The notes under the pieces are model-generated. The model saw nothing but the letters and a program-made list of their open reading frames with translations, made no database searches and had not been told where the DNA came from. Both the position numbers and the translations under genes were made by a program. A DNA stretch of 59,444 nucleotides. It comes from Akkermansia muciniphila (GTDB lineage Bacteria; Verrucomicrobiota; Verrucomicrobiia; Verrucomicrobiales; Akkermansiaceae). Shown here piece by piece: positions 50,733-59,444 of this stretch; the first letter of the stretch is position 1; each line of letters opens with the position of its first letter. The stretch is from the NCBI GenBank assembly GCA_945890645.1, contig CAMDCV010000028.1, forward strand, positions 1 through 59,444, read 5' to 3'.

Positions 50733-50746
50733 ATTGATATATCAAT
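50733..50746. promoter_or_regulatory. Perfect 14-bp palindrome at the end of cysC
   Basis: ATTGATATATCAAT overlaps the cysC stop codon and lies about 27 bases (centre to centre about 33) from the larger dyad. The pair could form a two-site operator or a promoter region for cysD. Confidence 0.35.
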
Positions 50747-51335
50747 GTTTCCTGCGGTGCGTGGTGGCTTGCAGGAGGGCGTCAACGCACTCTTCGAGGT
50801 CGAGATTTTCGGTGTCGAGCACCAAATCCGCCTGCATGGGCTCCTCGAAAGAGCTGTCTTTGCCGGTGAAGTTTTCGATCTCACCTTTGGCAGCTTTGGC
50901 GTAAAGTCCTTTGACATCGCGTTCTTCGCAGGCGGCGAAGCTAGCCTTGACGTAAACCTCGAAAAAATCATCGCCGAGAATGCCACGTGCGACATCGCGC
51001 AACTCACCCCGAGGAGTAATCGCGGAAACCAGAGTGATGAGGCCTTGTTCGGCAAAAAGTTTCGCAACCTCTGCGATGCGGCGGATGTTTTCCAATCGAT
51101 CGTCATCCGAGAACCCGAGGTTCGCATTGAGTCCCGCGCGGATATTGTCGCCATCGAGAATCACCGTGGCGCGACCTTGTTGGTGCAAAACGCGTTCGGT
51201 GGCATTGGCGATGGTTGATTTTCCGGAACCGGAAAGTCCGCACAACCAAATCACGATCCCGCGCTGCCCTAACAAACTTTCTTTGTCCTCGCGATGCAGA
51301 AAGCGGTGAAATTCGGTGTGGATGTTCGTTGTCAT
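50742..51335 (-). CDS. cysC: Adenylylsulfate kinase
   Basis: APS kinase, making PAPS from APS and ATP. From the Met at 51335 it is 197 aa, the normal size. It has the P-loop WLCGLSGSGKST, then LDGDNIRAGLNANLGFSDDDRLENIRRIAEVAKLF (two blocks) and SAITPRGELRDVARGIL. The earlier Met codons up to 51416 add a non-conserved leader, so I prefer 51335. It is the first gene of the cysC-cysD-cysN group. The presence of APS kinase shows PAPS production for reduction or sulfation; no PAPS reductase lies within the window. Confidence 0.95.
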   Translation of the reverse strand: MTTNIHTEFHRFLHREDKESLLGQRGIVIWLCGLSGSGKSTIANATERVLHQQGRATVILDGDNIRAGLNANLGFSDDDRLENIRRIAEVAKLFAEQGLITLVSAITPRGELRDVARGILGDDFFEVYVKASFAACEERDVKGLYAKAAKGEIENFTGKDSSFEEPMQADLVLDTENLDLEECVDALLQATTHRRKH

Positions 51336-51427
51336 GAGAGACGATTCAACCATGATTAAACGCTTCGTGTAAAGCATGAATGCGCAGTGCGGCACAGCTG
51401 GGCGCTGGGAAAGCATTGTCTCGAAGT

Positions 51428-52162
51428 CTACTCAGCAGGCGGAGTTTTCATTTCCACAGGAAAAAGGATGCTGTGTTTTTTGATATTACCGAGGCGTGTG
51501 CCGTTGTTGAAAATGTAGATTTCCCTGCGGGTAGGGCGGACTACGATGGTTGAGGCACTGAACATTTTCCATTTTTCTTCTTGTGGATGATAGAACCGGT
51601 AAGTGATCGGCATATTTTTTGGTTCTGTTAGCGCCGGTGAGGAGTAAATTTTCGCTTGTAGCGCGGGGACGGCGACATTGGTTTCGCCAAGTTGAACGGC
51701 GATGTTGGTGTCACTCAGATTGATGTAAAGTCGGTCACCACCTTTGAAGGAAGCCAAGTCCTGCACCATGCATTTGAAGACGAGATCTGCTTCGGGCTTT
51801 GACACAGGGGCTAGGATGATGAGTGCTTCGCGCACATTTTCAGGGATTTTCGCTTCGGCTAAAATGAGCAACTTTGTTTTGTCCTGATTGGCCGGGTCTG
51901 GCACTTGACGGACTATGCGGATGATGCCATCGGCCGGAATTTTCACCGCGGCACTCGTCATGAATTTGGAAAGTTCGACATCGATCATTTCTTGGCCGCC
52001 CAGGACCTTGACCGGATTTTCCAAATTGTCGGGTAAGCCGAGGCAAGCAAACCAAGCTGTGCGACCCGCCTGCTTTTTGGTGGGCTCCACGGCATCATTC
52101 TGCGCTGTGAGTGGCAGAAGACCGGATACTAGCCAACAAATGCAGCAAAAAAATCGATTCAT
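51428..52162 (-). CDS. Secreted hypothetical protein, downstream of the prepilin-like gene
   Basis: A 244-aa protein with an N-terminal signal (FFCCICWLVSGLLPLTAQ). The body is beta-rich (RTAWFACLGLPDNLENPVKVL, two blocks; YRFYHPQEEKWKMF). I do not recognise a family. It starts 24 bases after the stop of the Verru_Chthon-type gene on the same strand, so the two are probably co-transcribed and may form part of one envelope structure. Confidence 0.65.
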   Translation of the reverse strand: MNRFFCCICWLVSGLLPLTAQNDAVEPTKKQAGRTAWFACLGLPDNLENPVKVLGGQEMIDVELSKFMTSAAVKIPADGIIRIVRQVPDPANQDKTKLLILAEAKIPENVREALIILAPVSKPEADLVFKCMVQDLASFKGGDRLYINLSDTNIAVQLGETNVAVPALQAKIYSSPALTEPKNMPITYRFYHPQEEKWKMFSASTIVVRPTRREIYIFNNGTRLGNIKKHSILFPVEMKTPPAE

Positions 52163-52186
52163 GAGAGAGGCGGGAAAAAGTATGTG

Positions 52187-55100
52187 TTAGATTTCGGAGC
52201 TGCTCAACCAGCGAAAGCTTTCGATCTGAAACTTCCTGCCGAAACGACGGTTGATTGAGGTGAGTGCGCTGTCATCGATGCTAGAAAACACTCCTTGTTG
52301 TGTTATTTCCCGCGCCGGCACTTCAGGATTGTTGCTATGATCAGCATACTCGGGAACTCTTTGGACGACGGCTTCGCACCAGGCCCGAGCGAGCGTTTTG
52401 CCATTGGCATCAAGTTTCTCTCCGTAAGCCCGAATGCGGAAAGTGTCATCACGCACGGAAAGAGTGTTGGCAATTGGATTCAGCAAGTCGGACTGGATCA
52501 CGTATCCCGGAATACCGGCGAAGCGCGAACCAACGGCGGCCTCAGGGGTGGAGTAGGCATTGACGCCAAGATCATTGGCCTTGAGCATGAAGTCTGTTTC
52601 GCTTTTGAAATTGTAGTTGATGGAATTGGCATCAGGGCTCGCGTCATCGTAGTCGATGGCAGATTGCAAGGCACCCATGATGCCGAGACTATCGTTCGAC
52701 AAACGTCGGTTGATAAACTCCGAAAAATTCAAGAAGGGGCCACGCTGCTTCACTTGTTTCACGCATTCCTCCGCGAGCTTGCGGAGTTGCGTGTCATCGA
52801 TAAAACGAACACCGGACCAAGCCTGCATGCCGTCATCGCGTGTGACGCCATAGAGAGGGTCGTTTCCTTCCTTGTCCGAGTTAGCCGTATTGAAGCGGGA
52901 GAGGGCAATCCGCTTTCCTGAGGGAATCGTGACGGGTTTCAGCGCGCCGCTGCTATCCCGGTAGACGACTTGACGCTCGCGGATGCCTGCGAAGAGCGCG
53001 TGCCATGCATCCACGGAGGTGCTGTTGACATTGAACATGCCATCCACCATGAGATGAGCGGCCGCCTTAAGATAACCGTCTTTTGCGTCTAACGCGGACT
53101 TTACGACATCGCCGGTACGACCACCCAAATACGGAAGATAACGCGCGTTCGCTAGTTCCTCACCTTTGACAAGTTTTTCAATATTTTCACTCAGGCTCGC
53201 ACTGGCGGAGGCGCCGGGTCGCGATTGATCAGCGAGCGACGACACGAAGTAGTCATCCCAGAGCGCATCATTGAGAAGCAGCGCATGATCCCAGTAATCA
53301 GAATAGGCTTTGGTGTCTGTGGCCGTATAGCCGGCATCGGCATTCACGATGTCCTTCATATCCATACTGATGGAATTATTGAAAAACTTATAAACATCCG
53401 TGCGTGGGATCATCGGATGGAGAAAAGAATTCCCAATACCCGGACCGGTGACGCCGCTTTGGTAGGCCCACACTTTTGATTCAGCCCGATAGAGTGAATT
53501 ACCTGAAGAATCATTGCTTGGTGCAGGAGCGGCCCCTCGTTTCCAATCCGGATTCAGAGTCGCAAAATCAACCCAGCCCGGATGGATTCTCATCGCACCA
53601 AATCCGGCAAGGCTGCCAATCGGTGCCGTGGGTAGCTCAAGACTGGGTGCCGCGGTGATGATTTCTTCTTTGCCCATGATGGCGCTCTGTCCGACGTGTT
53701 GAATGATATCCTCCACCCCTTTTCCAGCTCCTAAGAGAGAACCGAATCGCATTTCATAGGCAGCATCCATCCGCTGCGTATTGCCAATGGTGGTGTCATC
53801 TGACATATACAAGCCTTGCCCCAGATAAAATGGAGGTGCTTGCACCCAGTTGCGAGAGCGCCAGTCGCGCTCCCAATTGATCGTATCATAGTCGTGATCA
53901 TGCAGTCCCTTGAGCGCAAATTGGAAGTAGCCGACAGGAAGAATTTGGCCGTCGAATACCCACGGCGTAGCAGCGGAGATGGGAGTGAAAAGTTGCCCGG
54001 TGTTGAACCAGTCGACGTGGAGATTGTAGCCCATGATGGTGTAATTTCCGCCATTGTTATCCCCGATCGGCGACCAGTACTGCATGAAAACGAAGGATGC
54101 GGGCGTGTTGCCCTCGCGGAAATTGAATTTCCAGCTGTTGATTTTGTTGCTGAAGCGCATTTGATACTTGGGATTTTGCGCCTGCGTGTAGGCCCCCACG
54201 GGGGCGTAAAGTCCGCCGTAAGATTGGGGGTCGAACCCGGGCATCATGTCCAACTTATCTCCTTTCACAAGGCTCGAGCCTATGGGGGAAAAGATGCGAA
54301 ATTCTCCCGGTTTGAAAATGATGTCATCACTCGAACCGGACATCATGCGGGCATAGTCGTCATCAAATCGAAGAGCATCAGTTTTATTGTAAGTATTCCC
54401 CAAGGAAAGCAAGCCATCCATGGTATGCACCTGAGCAAGATACGATCGCATCGCCAGTTTTTTGTCGGGCACACGCAGTTCCACATTGTAGGGATTCCAA
54501 TAGACGCAAACGGGCGAGGCAACATATCGCAAATCAAATTTCCCTGCATTAGGTCCGCTGGTGAGACGCTCCGTTTTGAGACTGAGAATGTAGGTGATGT
54601 GCGAAAGAATCGGAAAATGGACATAGGTATCTTGACCATCCCATGCCGAGGAGTAGGTGCTTACATTGCTATCCACCCAAGGTTTCGAACCAGTCCAATT
54701 GATGCCAGAAGTGCCCTCTGTGCCACCAGGAAAGGGCCTAGCTTCCGAATCGCTGTCTTGCCGATACATTCGATAAAAATGTCTCATCCGTGTCCATGAT
54801 GCGAAGTGGCGTTCCGGAAGTTTCGGGTTATAGGCTTTCAGCTCGGCACTCATCGGACGAATCGACGGTTCCCGCACATCCCCCGGGCTGTAAAGGTAGG
54901 GAGCCGGTAAGTCGGACTTGTCTTTCTCGAATAACAGACTCAGGTCTTTCTTCAGGTGGCCCGTGCGCACACTGGCGAGCACTCCCCGACTCAATGCCGT
55001 GAGATCGAAAAAATGTTTTTGCACAATCTCGTCATCGATCCCAGCGGGAGTGAGTGAAGGGCGCGAAATGAGTTTATCGGCTAGGCTTGCGTTCGCATCC

Positions 55101-55855
55101 AGTGGATCAAATCCCGTGATCACACCTACGCCCACTTCCGCAGTAGCGCTTTGGGCTACTTCCCAAGCAGCAGCGCTGAGTGCACGGGGTTTCTTGGCTT
55201 TGTCGATTCTTGCTTTGTGATTTTCGGGACTGATCCACCACGCATGGCGACCATTTTCGCCAACCTTTTGAAGATACGCTCGGGTGATTTTTTCCGGACT
55301 CGATTGAGCGGCTTCTCCGAGGCTATTCTCTCCGACCAGTACCACGGAATTGCTATCGTTCCAGCCACTCAGATTGCTGGGAGCATTGACATCAGCACTC
55401 ATTCCGGGAGGCATCGACAGCAACCACTTGCGGAACATTTTTTCACGTTTCGGTGCGTAGGTGTCTTGGATCTTGAGCGCCGAGCCACTGGAGGGATTCG
55501 TGTAGGAGTCATTGAGCCAAGCGCCCCACGATTCATAGCTCGCGAGCCAGTGGGGTTGACTCACTCCCTCGATTTCTTCGGTTTTGGCGTTTTGGTCGAA
55601 AATCGCGGCTTCCGCACTCACCCGCATGTCAGGTCCCATTTCTTTCTGAAGTTCACCAATGGCGATCATGAGCGCCATCCTCGCGTTAGCGCGCGCCTCC
55701 TTCATGTCATCTTGACGGGAACTGGAACGCAGGGAGACCGACGATAGACTCAGCATTCCAATGGCAAGCATCACTAGCAGCATTAATAGCGACAAAGTAA
55801 TTACCAGCGTGAAACCGCGAGGTTTCTTTTTTTGATGATGGTCAAAGGAGTTCAT
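52187..55855 (-). CDS. Verru_Chthon cassette A-type prepilin-like protein
   Basis: A protein of about 1222 aa from the Met at 55855 (a longer frame starts at 55903). It opens with a type IV prepilin-like segment KKPRGFTLVITLSLLMLLVMLAIGM (two blocks): basic residues, a Gly before the Phe where a prepilin peptidase could cut, then one hydrophobic helix. A conserved stretch ARANARMALMIAIGELQKEMGPDMRV (two blocks) follows, diagnostic of this Verrucomicrobia family. The remaining thousand residues are exported and largely unique. It would be assembled by a type II/IV secretion-like machine that is not in the window. Cassette partners B-D were not seen here. Confidence 0.88.
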   Translation of the reverse strand: MNSFDHHQKKKPRGFTLVITLSLLMLLVMLAIGMLSLSSVSLRSSSRQDDMKEARANARMALMIAIGELQKEMGPDMRVSAEAAIFDQNAKTEEIEGVSQPHWLASYESWGAWLNDSYTNPSSGSALKIQDTYAPKREKMFRKWLLSMPPGMSADVNAPSNLSGWNDSNSVVLVGENSLGEAAQSSPEKITRAYLQKVGENGRHAWWISPENHKARIDKAKKPRALSAAAWEVAQSATAEVGVGVITGFDPLDANASLADKLISRPSLTPAGIDDEIVQKHFFDLTALSRGVLASVRTGHLKKDLSLLFEKDKSDLPAPYLYSPGDVREPSIRPMSAELKAYNPKLPERHFASWTRMRHFYRMYRQDSDSEARPFPGGTEGTSGINWTGSKPWVDSNVSTYSSAWDGQDTYVHFPILSHITYILSLKTERLTSGPNAGKFDLRYVASPVCVYWNPYNVELRVPDKKLAMRSYLAQVHTMDGLLSLGNTYNKTDALRFDDDYARMMSGSSDDIIFKPGEFRIFSPIGSSLVKGDKLDMMPGFDPQSYGGLYAPVGAYTQAQNPKYQMRFSNKINSWKFNFREGNTPASFVFMQYWSPIGDNNGGNYTIMGYNLHVDWFNTGQLFTPISAATPWVFDGQILPVGYFQFALKGLHDHDYDTINWERDWRSRNWVQAPPFYLGQGLYMSDDTTIGNTQRMDAAYEMRFGSLLGAGKGVEDIIQHVGQSAIMGKEEIITAAPSLELPTAPIGSLAGFGAMRIHPGWVDFATLNPDWKRGAAPAPSNDSSGNSLYRAESKVWAYQSGVTGPGIGNSFLHPMIPRTDVYKFFNNSISMDMKDIVNADAGYTATDTKAYSDYWDHALLLNDALWDDYFVSSLADQSRPGASASASLSENIEKLVKGEELANARYLPYLGGRTGDVVKSALDAKDGYLKAAAHLMVDGMFNVNSTSVDAWHALFAGIRERQVVYRDSSGALKPVTIPSGKRIALSRFNTANSDKEGNDPLYGVTRDDGMQAWSGVRFIDDTQLRKLAEECVKQVKQRGPFLNFSEFINRRLSNDSLGIMGALQSAIDYDDASPDANSINYNFKSETDFMLKANDLGVNAYSTPEAAVGSRFAGIPGYVIQSDLLNPIANTLSVRDDTFRIRAYGEKLDANGKTLARAWCEAVVQRVPEYADHSNNPEVPAREITQQGVFSSIDDSALTSINRRFGRKFQIESFRWLSSSEI

Positions 55856-55940
55856 ATGGGGAAGGAGCACTACCTGTGTATAGGATATGGCCAGATAAGG
55901 CAAGGGGAATCGCGGAATTTCCCTGCATGCCGAGCAGCCA

Positions 55941-56690
55941 TCAATCTTTCAAATGCGCTTCGTAAATTGTCTTGCTGCCTGCCACGGGCGCCTCGTCCAG
56001 CTCATACCAGCAGCTTTTTTCGGAACGCTCTTTGTTATAGGGAGGCGTGAAAATATCGATCAATTGCGTGACAGCTTTTGCCTTCAAGGTGTGGATGTTG
56101 CGCGCTTGCGAAGTCAGGGTCGAAACATCGCCTTTGCGCAAGGTGCAATCCAATGACTGATGCAGCAGATACTTGCCCGTGCGTGCGCCATCGATTTCTT
56201 TCTCTTCGATGGTTTTGAACATGTCGTAATTCTGCGCATGGATTTCGCCCGAGGCGCAAAGGATCATGCCGGTCATGCCGGGGTGGTTGTGCGGCTTGAT
56301 GACTTCATTCACATCAAACTGCAACAGGCAGACAGCGAAATCGAGGTTCTTTTCGAGATCATGAAAATCGACCCAGCCTTTTTTCAAACGCACGGCGACT
56401 TTTTCCATCGCTTGAGAGATGACCGGATCTTCGAGATAGAGGGATTTGGTGAGGCGAGCAATTTTTTGTAGATACTCTTCCTCGTTCCACTTGTCGAGGT
56501 GTTGCTTGGCGGCTTCCTTGGCCACGGCTTCCAGAAACGCCTCCCAGTGCATGGATTGATCGGATTTCAAGCGGCCATTGCAGGCATTCGCACGGGTTGC
56601 TAAGGCACACAAGGACGGCAGCGACAACATCACACCCAGCAAGCCGGGCACGGTGGTCTTGATAAACTCGCGTCGATTGTAATCATCCAT
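55941..56690 (-). CDS. Tat-exported cupin, thiol dioxygenase-like (PCO/ADO family)
   Basis: A 249-aa protein with a twin-arginine signal (NRREFIKTTVPGLLGVMLSL). The cupin core carries the metal ligands H134 and H136 (KPHNHPGMTGMILCASGEIH, start of the block) and a third His at H199 (ARNIHTL). This is the pattern of cysteamine/plant cysteine oxidases, non-haem iron enzymes that oxidise thiols to sulfinates. Eukaryotic relatives are cytosolic; an exported form is unusual. The true substrate is unknown. Confidence 0.75.
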   Translation of the reverse strand: MDDYNRREFIKTTVPGLLGVMLSLPSLCALATRANACNGRLKSDQSMHWEAFLEAVAKEAAKQHLDKWNEEEYLQKIARLTKSLYLEDPVISQAMEKVAVRLKKGWVDFHDLEKNLDFAVCLLQFDVNEVIKPHNHPGMTGMILCASGEIHAQNYDMFKTIEEKEIDGARTGKYLLHQSLDCTLRKGDVSTLTSQARNIHTLKAKAVTQLIDIFTPPYNKERSEKSCWYELDEAPVAGSKTIYEAHLKD

Positions 56691-56870
56691 AGCAAAAGCA
56701 TATTACTTACGGTATGCAGCATGTCAATCTTGCAGAGCTCGCTAACGGCTTTGAACAGTCGCATTTTCTTCTTGTGCTATCAAGGGAAACCACGCAACCT
56801 GCCCGCCTCTTACGGGTGACTCCAATCCCCTGCAGTTGAACCCTTCGCGCCGCAGCCAACCCATCTATTC

Positions 56871-58070
56871 ATGAACGCAACTGACTCTTCGATTCACCAC
56901 GCTCTCGAAAACTTTTTCATTGAAACTCCCTCGTGGGGTTATTCCGATACGGGGACTCGTTTTGGCAAATTCCATCAACCCGCTGCCGCCATCGACATGG
57001 CCGACAAGCTCGCGGATGCCGGACAAGTGAATCGCCTCACCGGATGCTGCCCTACCGTCGCAACGCACGTGTTGTGGGACTTTCCCGATCTCAGCAAAGC
57101 TACGGAAATCGCGGCGGCGGCTTCAAAACATGGAGTGCGCATTGGCTCGATCAATCCCAACCTTTTCCAAGACCAAGAATACAAGCTCGGCAGCGTCGGC
57201 AATCCCGATGAAGCCGTTCGTGCGAAAGCCGTTCAACACATTTGCGATAGCATTGACCTCGGCAAAGAACTGCACAGTCATGCAATTTCCTTATGGTTCG
57301 CCGATGGTACAAACTACCCGGGCCAAGACTCGATCCGCGCTCGCAAGCATCGCTTCGAATCCGCGCTGCGCGAGGCACACAAACGCCTCGATCCCGATCA
57401 AGTGCTGCTGGTGGAATACAAACCCTTCGAGCCAGCCTTTTATCAAACCGATCTCGCCGACTGGGGCATGGCCTACTTGATGGCGAAAATGGCTGGGCCA
57501 CAGGCAAAAGTTCTCGTCGATACCGGTCACCACTACCTCGCCCAAAACATCGAACAAATCGTCGCGTGGTTGCTCGATGAAAACATGCTCGGCGGCTTCC
57601 ACTTCAATGACCGCCGCTACGCCGATGACGACCTCACGCTCGGCTCGATCGATCCCTATCAGATTTTCCGCATATTCCACGAAATCCATTTCTATGCTTG
57701 GGAACGCGGCGGCGTGTATCCGAAGATCGAATACATGATCGATCAATCGCACAACCTGAAGCCAAAGATCGAGGCGATGATTCAGACGGTCACCACAGCC
57801 CAAGAACTCTACGCGAAAGCGGCACTCGTCGATCACGAGTCCATGGTGCGCTACCAAGCCGAAGGTCGCATCATCGATGCGGAGATGTGCTTGAAAAAAG
57901 CGTTCAACACCGATGTCAGTGCCGCGATTGGTGAGTGGCGGAAATCGCACGACTTGCCGCTCGATCCGCTTGCTGCGCATCGCGAGAGTGGTTACGAAGC
58001 TGCCGCCGCGAAAGAGCGCAGCGCACGTCGTATCGCCCTCGGTTTGAACACAGGATCCAGTTACGCCTAA
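56871..58070 (+). CDS. L-rhamnose isomerase-type TIM-barrel sugar isomerase
   Basis: A 399-aa xylose-isomerase-like TIM barrel matching the rhizobial/Pseudomonas-type L-rhamnose isomerases: FFIETPSWGYSDTGTRFGKF near the start, LVEYKPFEPAFYQTD (metal-binding Glu), VLVDTGHHYLAQNIEQI (Asp/His) and GGFHFNDRRYADDDLT. It interconverts a ketose and an aldose with a divalent metal. An ABC sugar importer ATPase follows 11 bases downstream, so this is the head of a sugar-catabolic operon, probably for L-rhamnose. It is divergent from the cupin gene. Confidence 0.88.
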   Translation: MNATDSSIHHALENFFIETPSWGYSDTGTRFGKFHQPAAAIDMADKLADAGQVNRLTGCCPTVATHVLWDFPDLSKATEIAAAASKHGVRIGSINPNLFQDQEYKLGSVGNPDEAVRAKAVQHICDSIDLGKELHSHAISLWFADGTNYPGQDSIRARKHRFESALREAHKRLDPDQVLLVEYKPFEPAFYQTDLADWGMAYLMAKMAGPQAKVLVDTGHHYLAQNIEQIVAWLLDENMLGGFHFNDRRYADDDLTLGSIDPYQIFRIFHEIHFYAWERGGVYPKIEYMIDQSHNLKPKIEAMIQTVTTAQELYAKAALVDHESMVRYQAEGRIIDAEMCLKKAFNTDVSAAIGEWRKSHDLPLDPLAAHRESGYEAAAAKERSARRIALGLNTGSSYA

Positions 58071-58081
58071 AACCCACCGCC

Positions 58082-59444
58082 TTGGAAACGCTGCTACAAC
58101 TTTCTGGCATTAAAAAATCATTCGGTGCGGTGCGTGCCTTGAAGGGCGTATCGTTTGAATTAAAAGCGGGCGAAGTCCATGCGCTGTTAGGCGAAAACGG
58201 TGCAGGAAAATCAACCTTGATCAAAGTGATCACGGGAGCGCATTTGCCGGATGCTGGTACCATGCATGTCATGGGCGAAGTCGTGCAAGCCCTTACTCCA
58301 TCGAAGGCGCAAGAGTTAGGGATCGCATGCATTTATCAACAACCGGCATTGTTTCCTGACCTCAGCGTTGCGGAAAATATCGGACTGCGTTTGAAAAAAT
58401 CACGCGCTCACGCGAAGGTCGATTGGCCAGGCCAACGACTTCGCGCGGCGGAATTGCTCAAGCGCATCGGTGCGGAAATTTCACCGGATGCCGAAGTCGC
58501 ATCGCTCTCGATGCCGGAACAGCAGTTGGTGGAAATCGCCTGCGCCTTGGGTTCGGGCGCTCGCATTGTGATCATGGATGAACCGACGGCATCACTGACA
58601 CAGAAGGAACAGCATTTGCTTTTTGCTGTCGTGCGCGACCTGCGTGCTGCGGGTGTGGGCGTGGTGTATATTTCCCATCGCTTGGAAGAAATTTTTGCGT
58701 TAGCGGATCGCGTGACCGTCCTGCGCGATGGCGAAAGTGTGGGCACGAATGTGGTTGATCAACTCAACGAATCGCAAATGATCCAGTTGATGGTCGGACG
58801 CGAAGTTTCCTCGATTTATCCGCCCGCCGAATCAAAAGCGGGCGACGTGGTATTCGAAATGCAACACGTCAGTTGCGCGGAAAGTGGGGTCAACGACATT
58901 TCGCTCACCGTGCGTGCGGGAGAAATCCTCGGTATGGCCGGACTCGTCGGCGCGGGCCGCACCGAGTTGGCGCGTATCTTATTTGGCATCACGCCAGCGA
59001 GTTCGGGGAAAATTTTGTTAGGTAATAAAGCAGTGAGTATTTCCTCACCAGCGGAGGCAATTGCGCAGGGCATTGCGTATGTGCCCGAAGACCGTCGCAA
59101 GCATGGTGTGATTCTCGATTTGCCGATTGCTCACAACATCACGATGGCGATTCACCGGAAAATTTTTCCACGTCGATTTTTGCGCAAAGCGGCGGAACAA
59201 AATTTGGCGCTACAGATGATACGCGATCTCGGAATCAAAGCCTACGGTCCCGATGCGCCTGGCTCTTCATTGAGTGGTGGCAATCAGCAGAAGGTCAGTG
59301 TCGCAAGATGGTTGGCCACCAAACCGCGCTTATTGATTCTCGATGAACCCACGCAAGGAGTGGACGTCGGCGCGAAGAGTGAGATTCATAAAATCATTCG
59401 AGGTCTTGCCAAAGAAGGACTCGCCGTGTTGATGATTTCGAGTG
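58082..59444 (+). CDS. Sugar ABC transporter ATP-binding protein, two ATPase domains (cut by window end)
   Basis: An open frame from TTG 58082 to the window end (454 codons, no stop). The first ATPase domain has Walker A GENGAGKST (37-45), signature LSMPEQQLVEIACAL and Walker B IVIMDEPTASL. The second has a degenerate Walker A (GLVGAGRTELARILFG), signature LSGGNQQKVSVARWL and Walker B LLILDEPTQGVDVGAK. This tandem form, with a weak second Walker A, is the RbsA/XylG/RhaT-type importer of monosaccharides. There is no ATG near the conserved start, so TTG is chosen. The gene follows an L-rhamnose isomerase-type gene, pointing to rhamnose uptake. Confidence 0.92.
   Translation, partial: METLLQLSGIKKSFGAVRALKGVSFELKAGEVHALLGENGAGKSTLIKVITGAHLPDAGTMHVMGEVVQALTPSKAQELGIACIYQQPALFPDLSVAENIGLRLKKSRAHAKVDWPGQRLRAAELLKRIGAEISPDAEVASLSMPEQQLVEIACALGSGARIVIMDEPTASLTQKEQHLLFAVVRDLRAAGVGVVYISHRLEEIFALADRVTVLRDGESVGTNVVDQLNESQMIQLMVGREVSSIYPPAESKAGDVVFEMQHVSCAESGVNDISLTVRAGEILGMAGLVGAGRTELARILFGITPASSGKILLGNKAVSISSPAEAIAQGIAYVPEDRRKHGVILDLPIAHNITMAIHRKIFPRRFLRKAAEQNLALQMIRDLGIKAYGPDAPGSSLSGGNQQKVSVARWLATKPRLLILDEPTQGVDVGAKSEIHKIIRGLAKEGLAVLMISS

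Noticed and set aside
49659-51218. A 519-aa open frame on the plus strand over cysD/cysC
   Set aside because: It is the antisense of two well-identified genes and runs across their intergenic gap, with no family motifs of its own.

Overview
The window is a chromosomal stretch from a member of the Verrucomicrobiota. The call rests on gene content: a very long Verru_Chthon cassette A-type prepilin-like protein, a ThuA/propeller/cytochrome c fusion of the PVC type, Tat-exported Gfo/Idh/MocA and cupin proteins, and a class I ribonucleotide reductase (RNR) of the chlamydial, tyrosine-less kind. Most of the window is GC-rich housekeeping sequence. About 5.7-9.9 kb and 14.1-15.3 kb are strikingly AT-rich and look acquired.

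Layout. 0-5.6 kb: nrdB and nrdA, with two candidate NrdR boxes in front and a GxxExxY cassette with its own 17-bp inverted repeats inserted between the genes. 5.7-17.1 kb: a defence/accessory island. It holds (i) an HpaII-type restriction-modification system with a third gene, a GHKL (MORC-like) ATPase fused to a PD-(D/E)XK nuclease domain; (ii) an adenine methyltransferase with a XhoI/PaeR7I-family nuclease, followed by the C-terminal half of a BsuBI/PstI-family nuclease, with a diverged ~140-bp duplication on each side of the pair; (iii) a secreted C39-like cysteine protease candidate; (iv) hicB with a frameshifted hicA; (v) a nucleotidyltransferase with a small partner. Three copies of a roughly 220-bp repeat (one partial) are spread through it. 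17.1-19.3 kb: a RAYT (REP-associated tyrosine transposase) and three clusters of short palindromes.

19.3-34 kb: ferritin-like protein, monooxygenase, ychF, TauE/SafE exporter, gnd, the large haem protein, nrdR with a possible ATP-cone neighbour, an ApbE flavin transferase with a two-site FMN-binding NosR-like membrane protein, and a Gfo/Idh/MocA oxidoreductase. 34-43.6 kb (minus strand): ECF sigma factor, an anti-sigma factor carrying an alpha/alpha-toroid domain, TonB receptor, secreted propeller-like protein and FAD oxidoreductase, preceded by an A-type Fe-S carrier and a J-like protein without HPD. 43.6-47.9 kb: D,D-carboxypeptidase, thioredoxin-like protein, membrane protein, aroC, HAD phosphatase. 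47.9-51.4 kb: the sulfate-activation genes cysC-cysD-cysN, with a four-helix-bundle (23S IVP) gene inserted between cysD and cysN and flanked by iterated inverted repeats. 51.4-59.4 kb: prepilin-like protein, Tat-exported thiol-dioxygenase-like cupin, an L-rhamnose-isomerase-type TIM barrel and a sugar ABC ATPase cut by the window end.

The most interesting signals are the three-gene HpaII-type system, the hybrid XhoI/PstI locus with its flanking duplication, the two small gene cassettes with iterated inverted repeats sitting inside essential operons, and the metal-only RNR radical site linked to its NrdR regulator. No tRNA, rRNA or CRISPR array was recognised.
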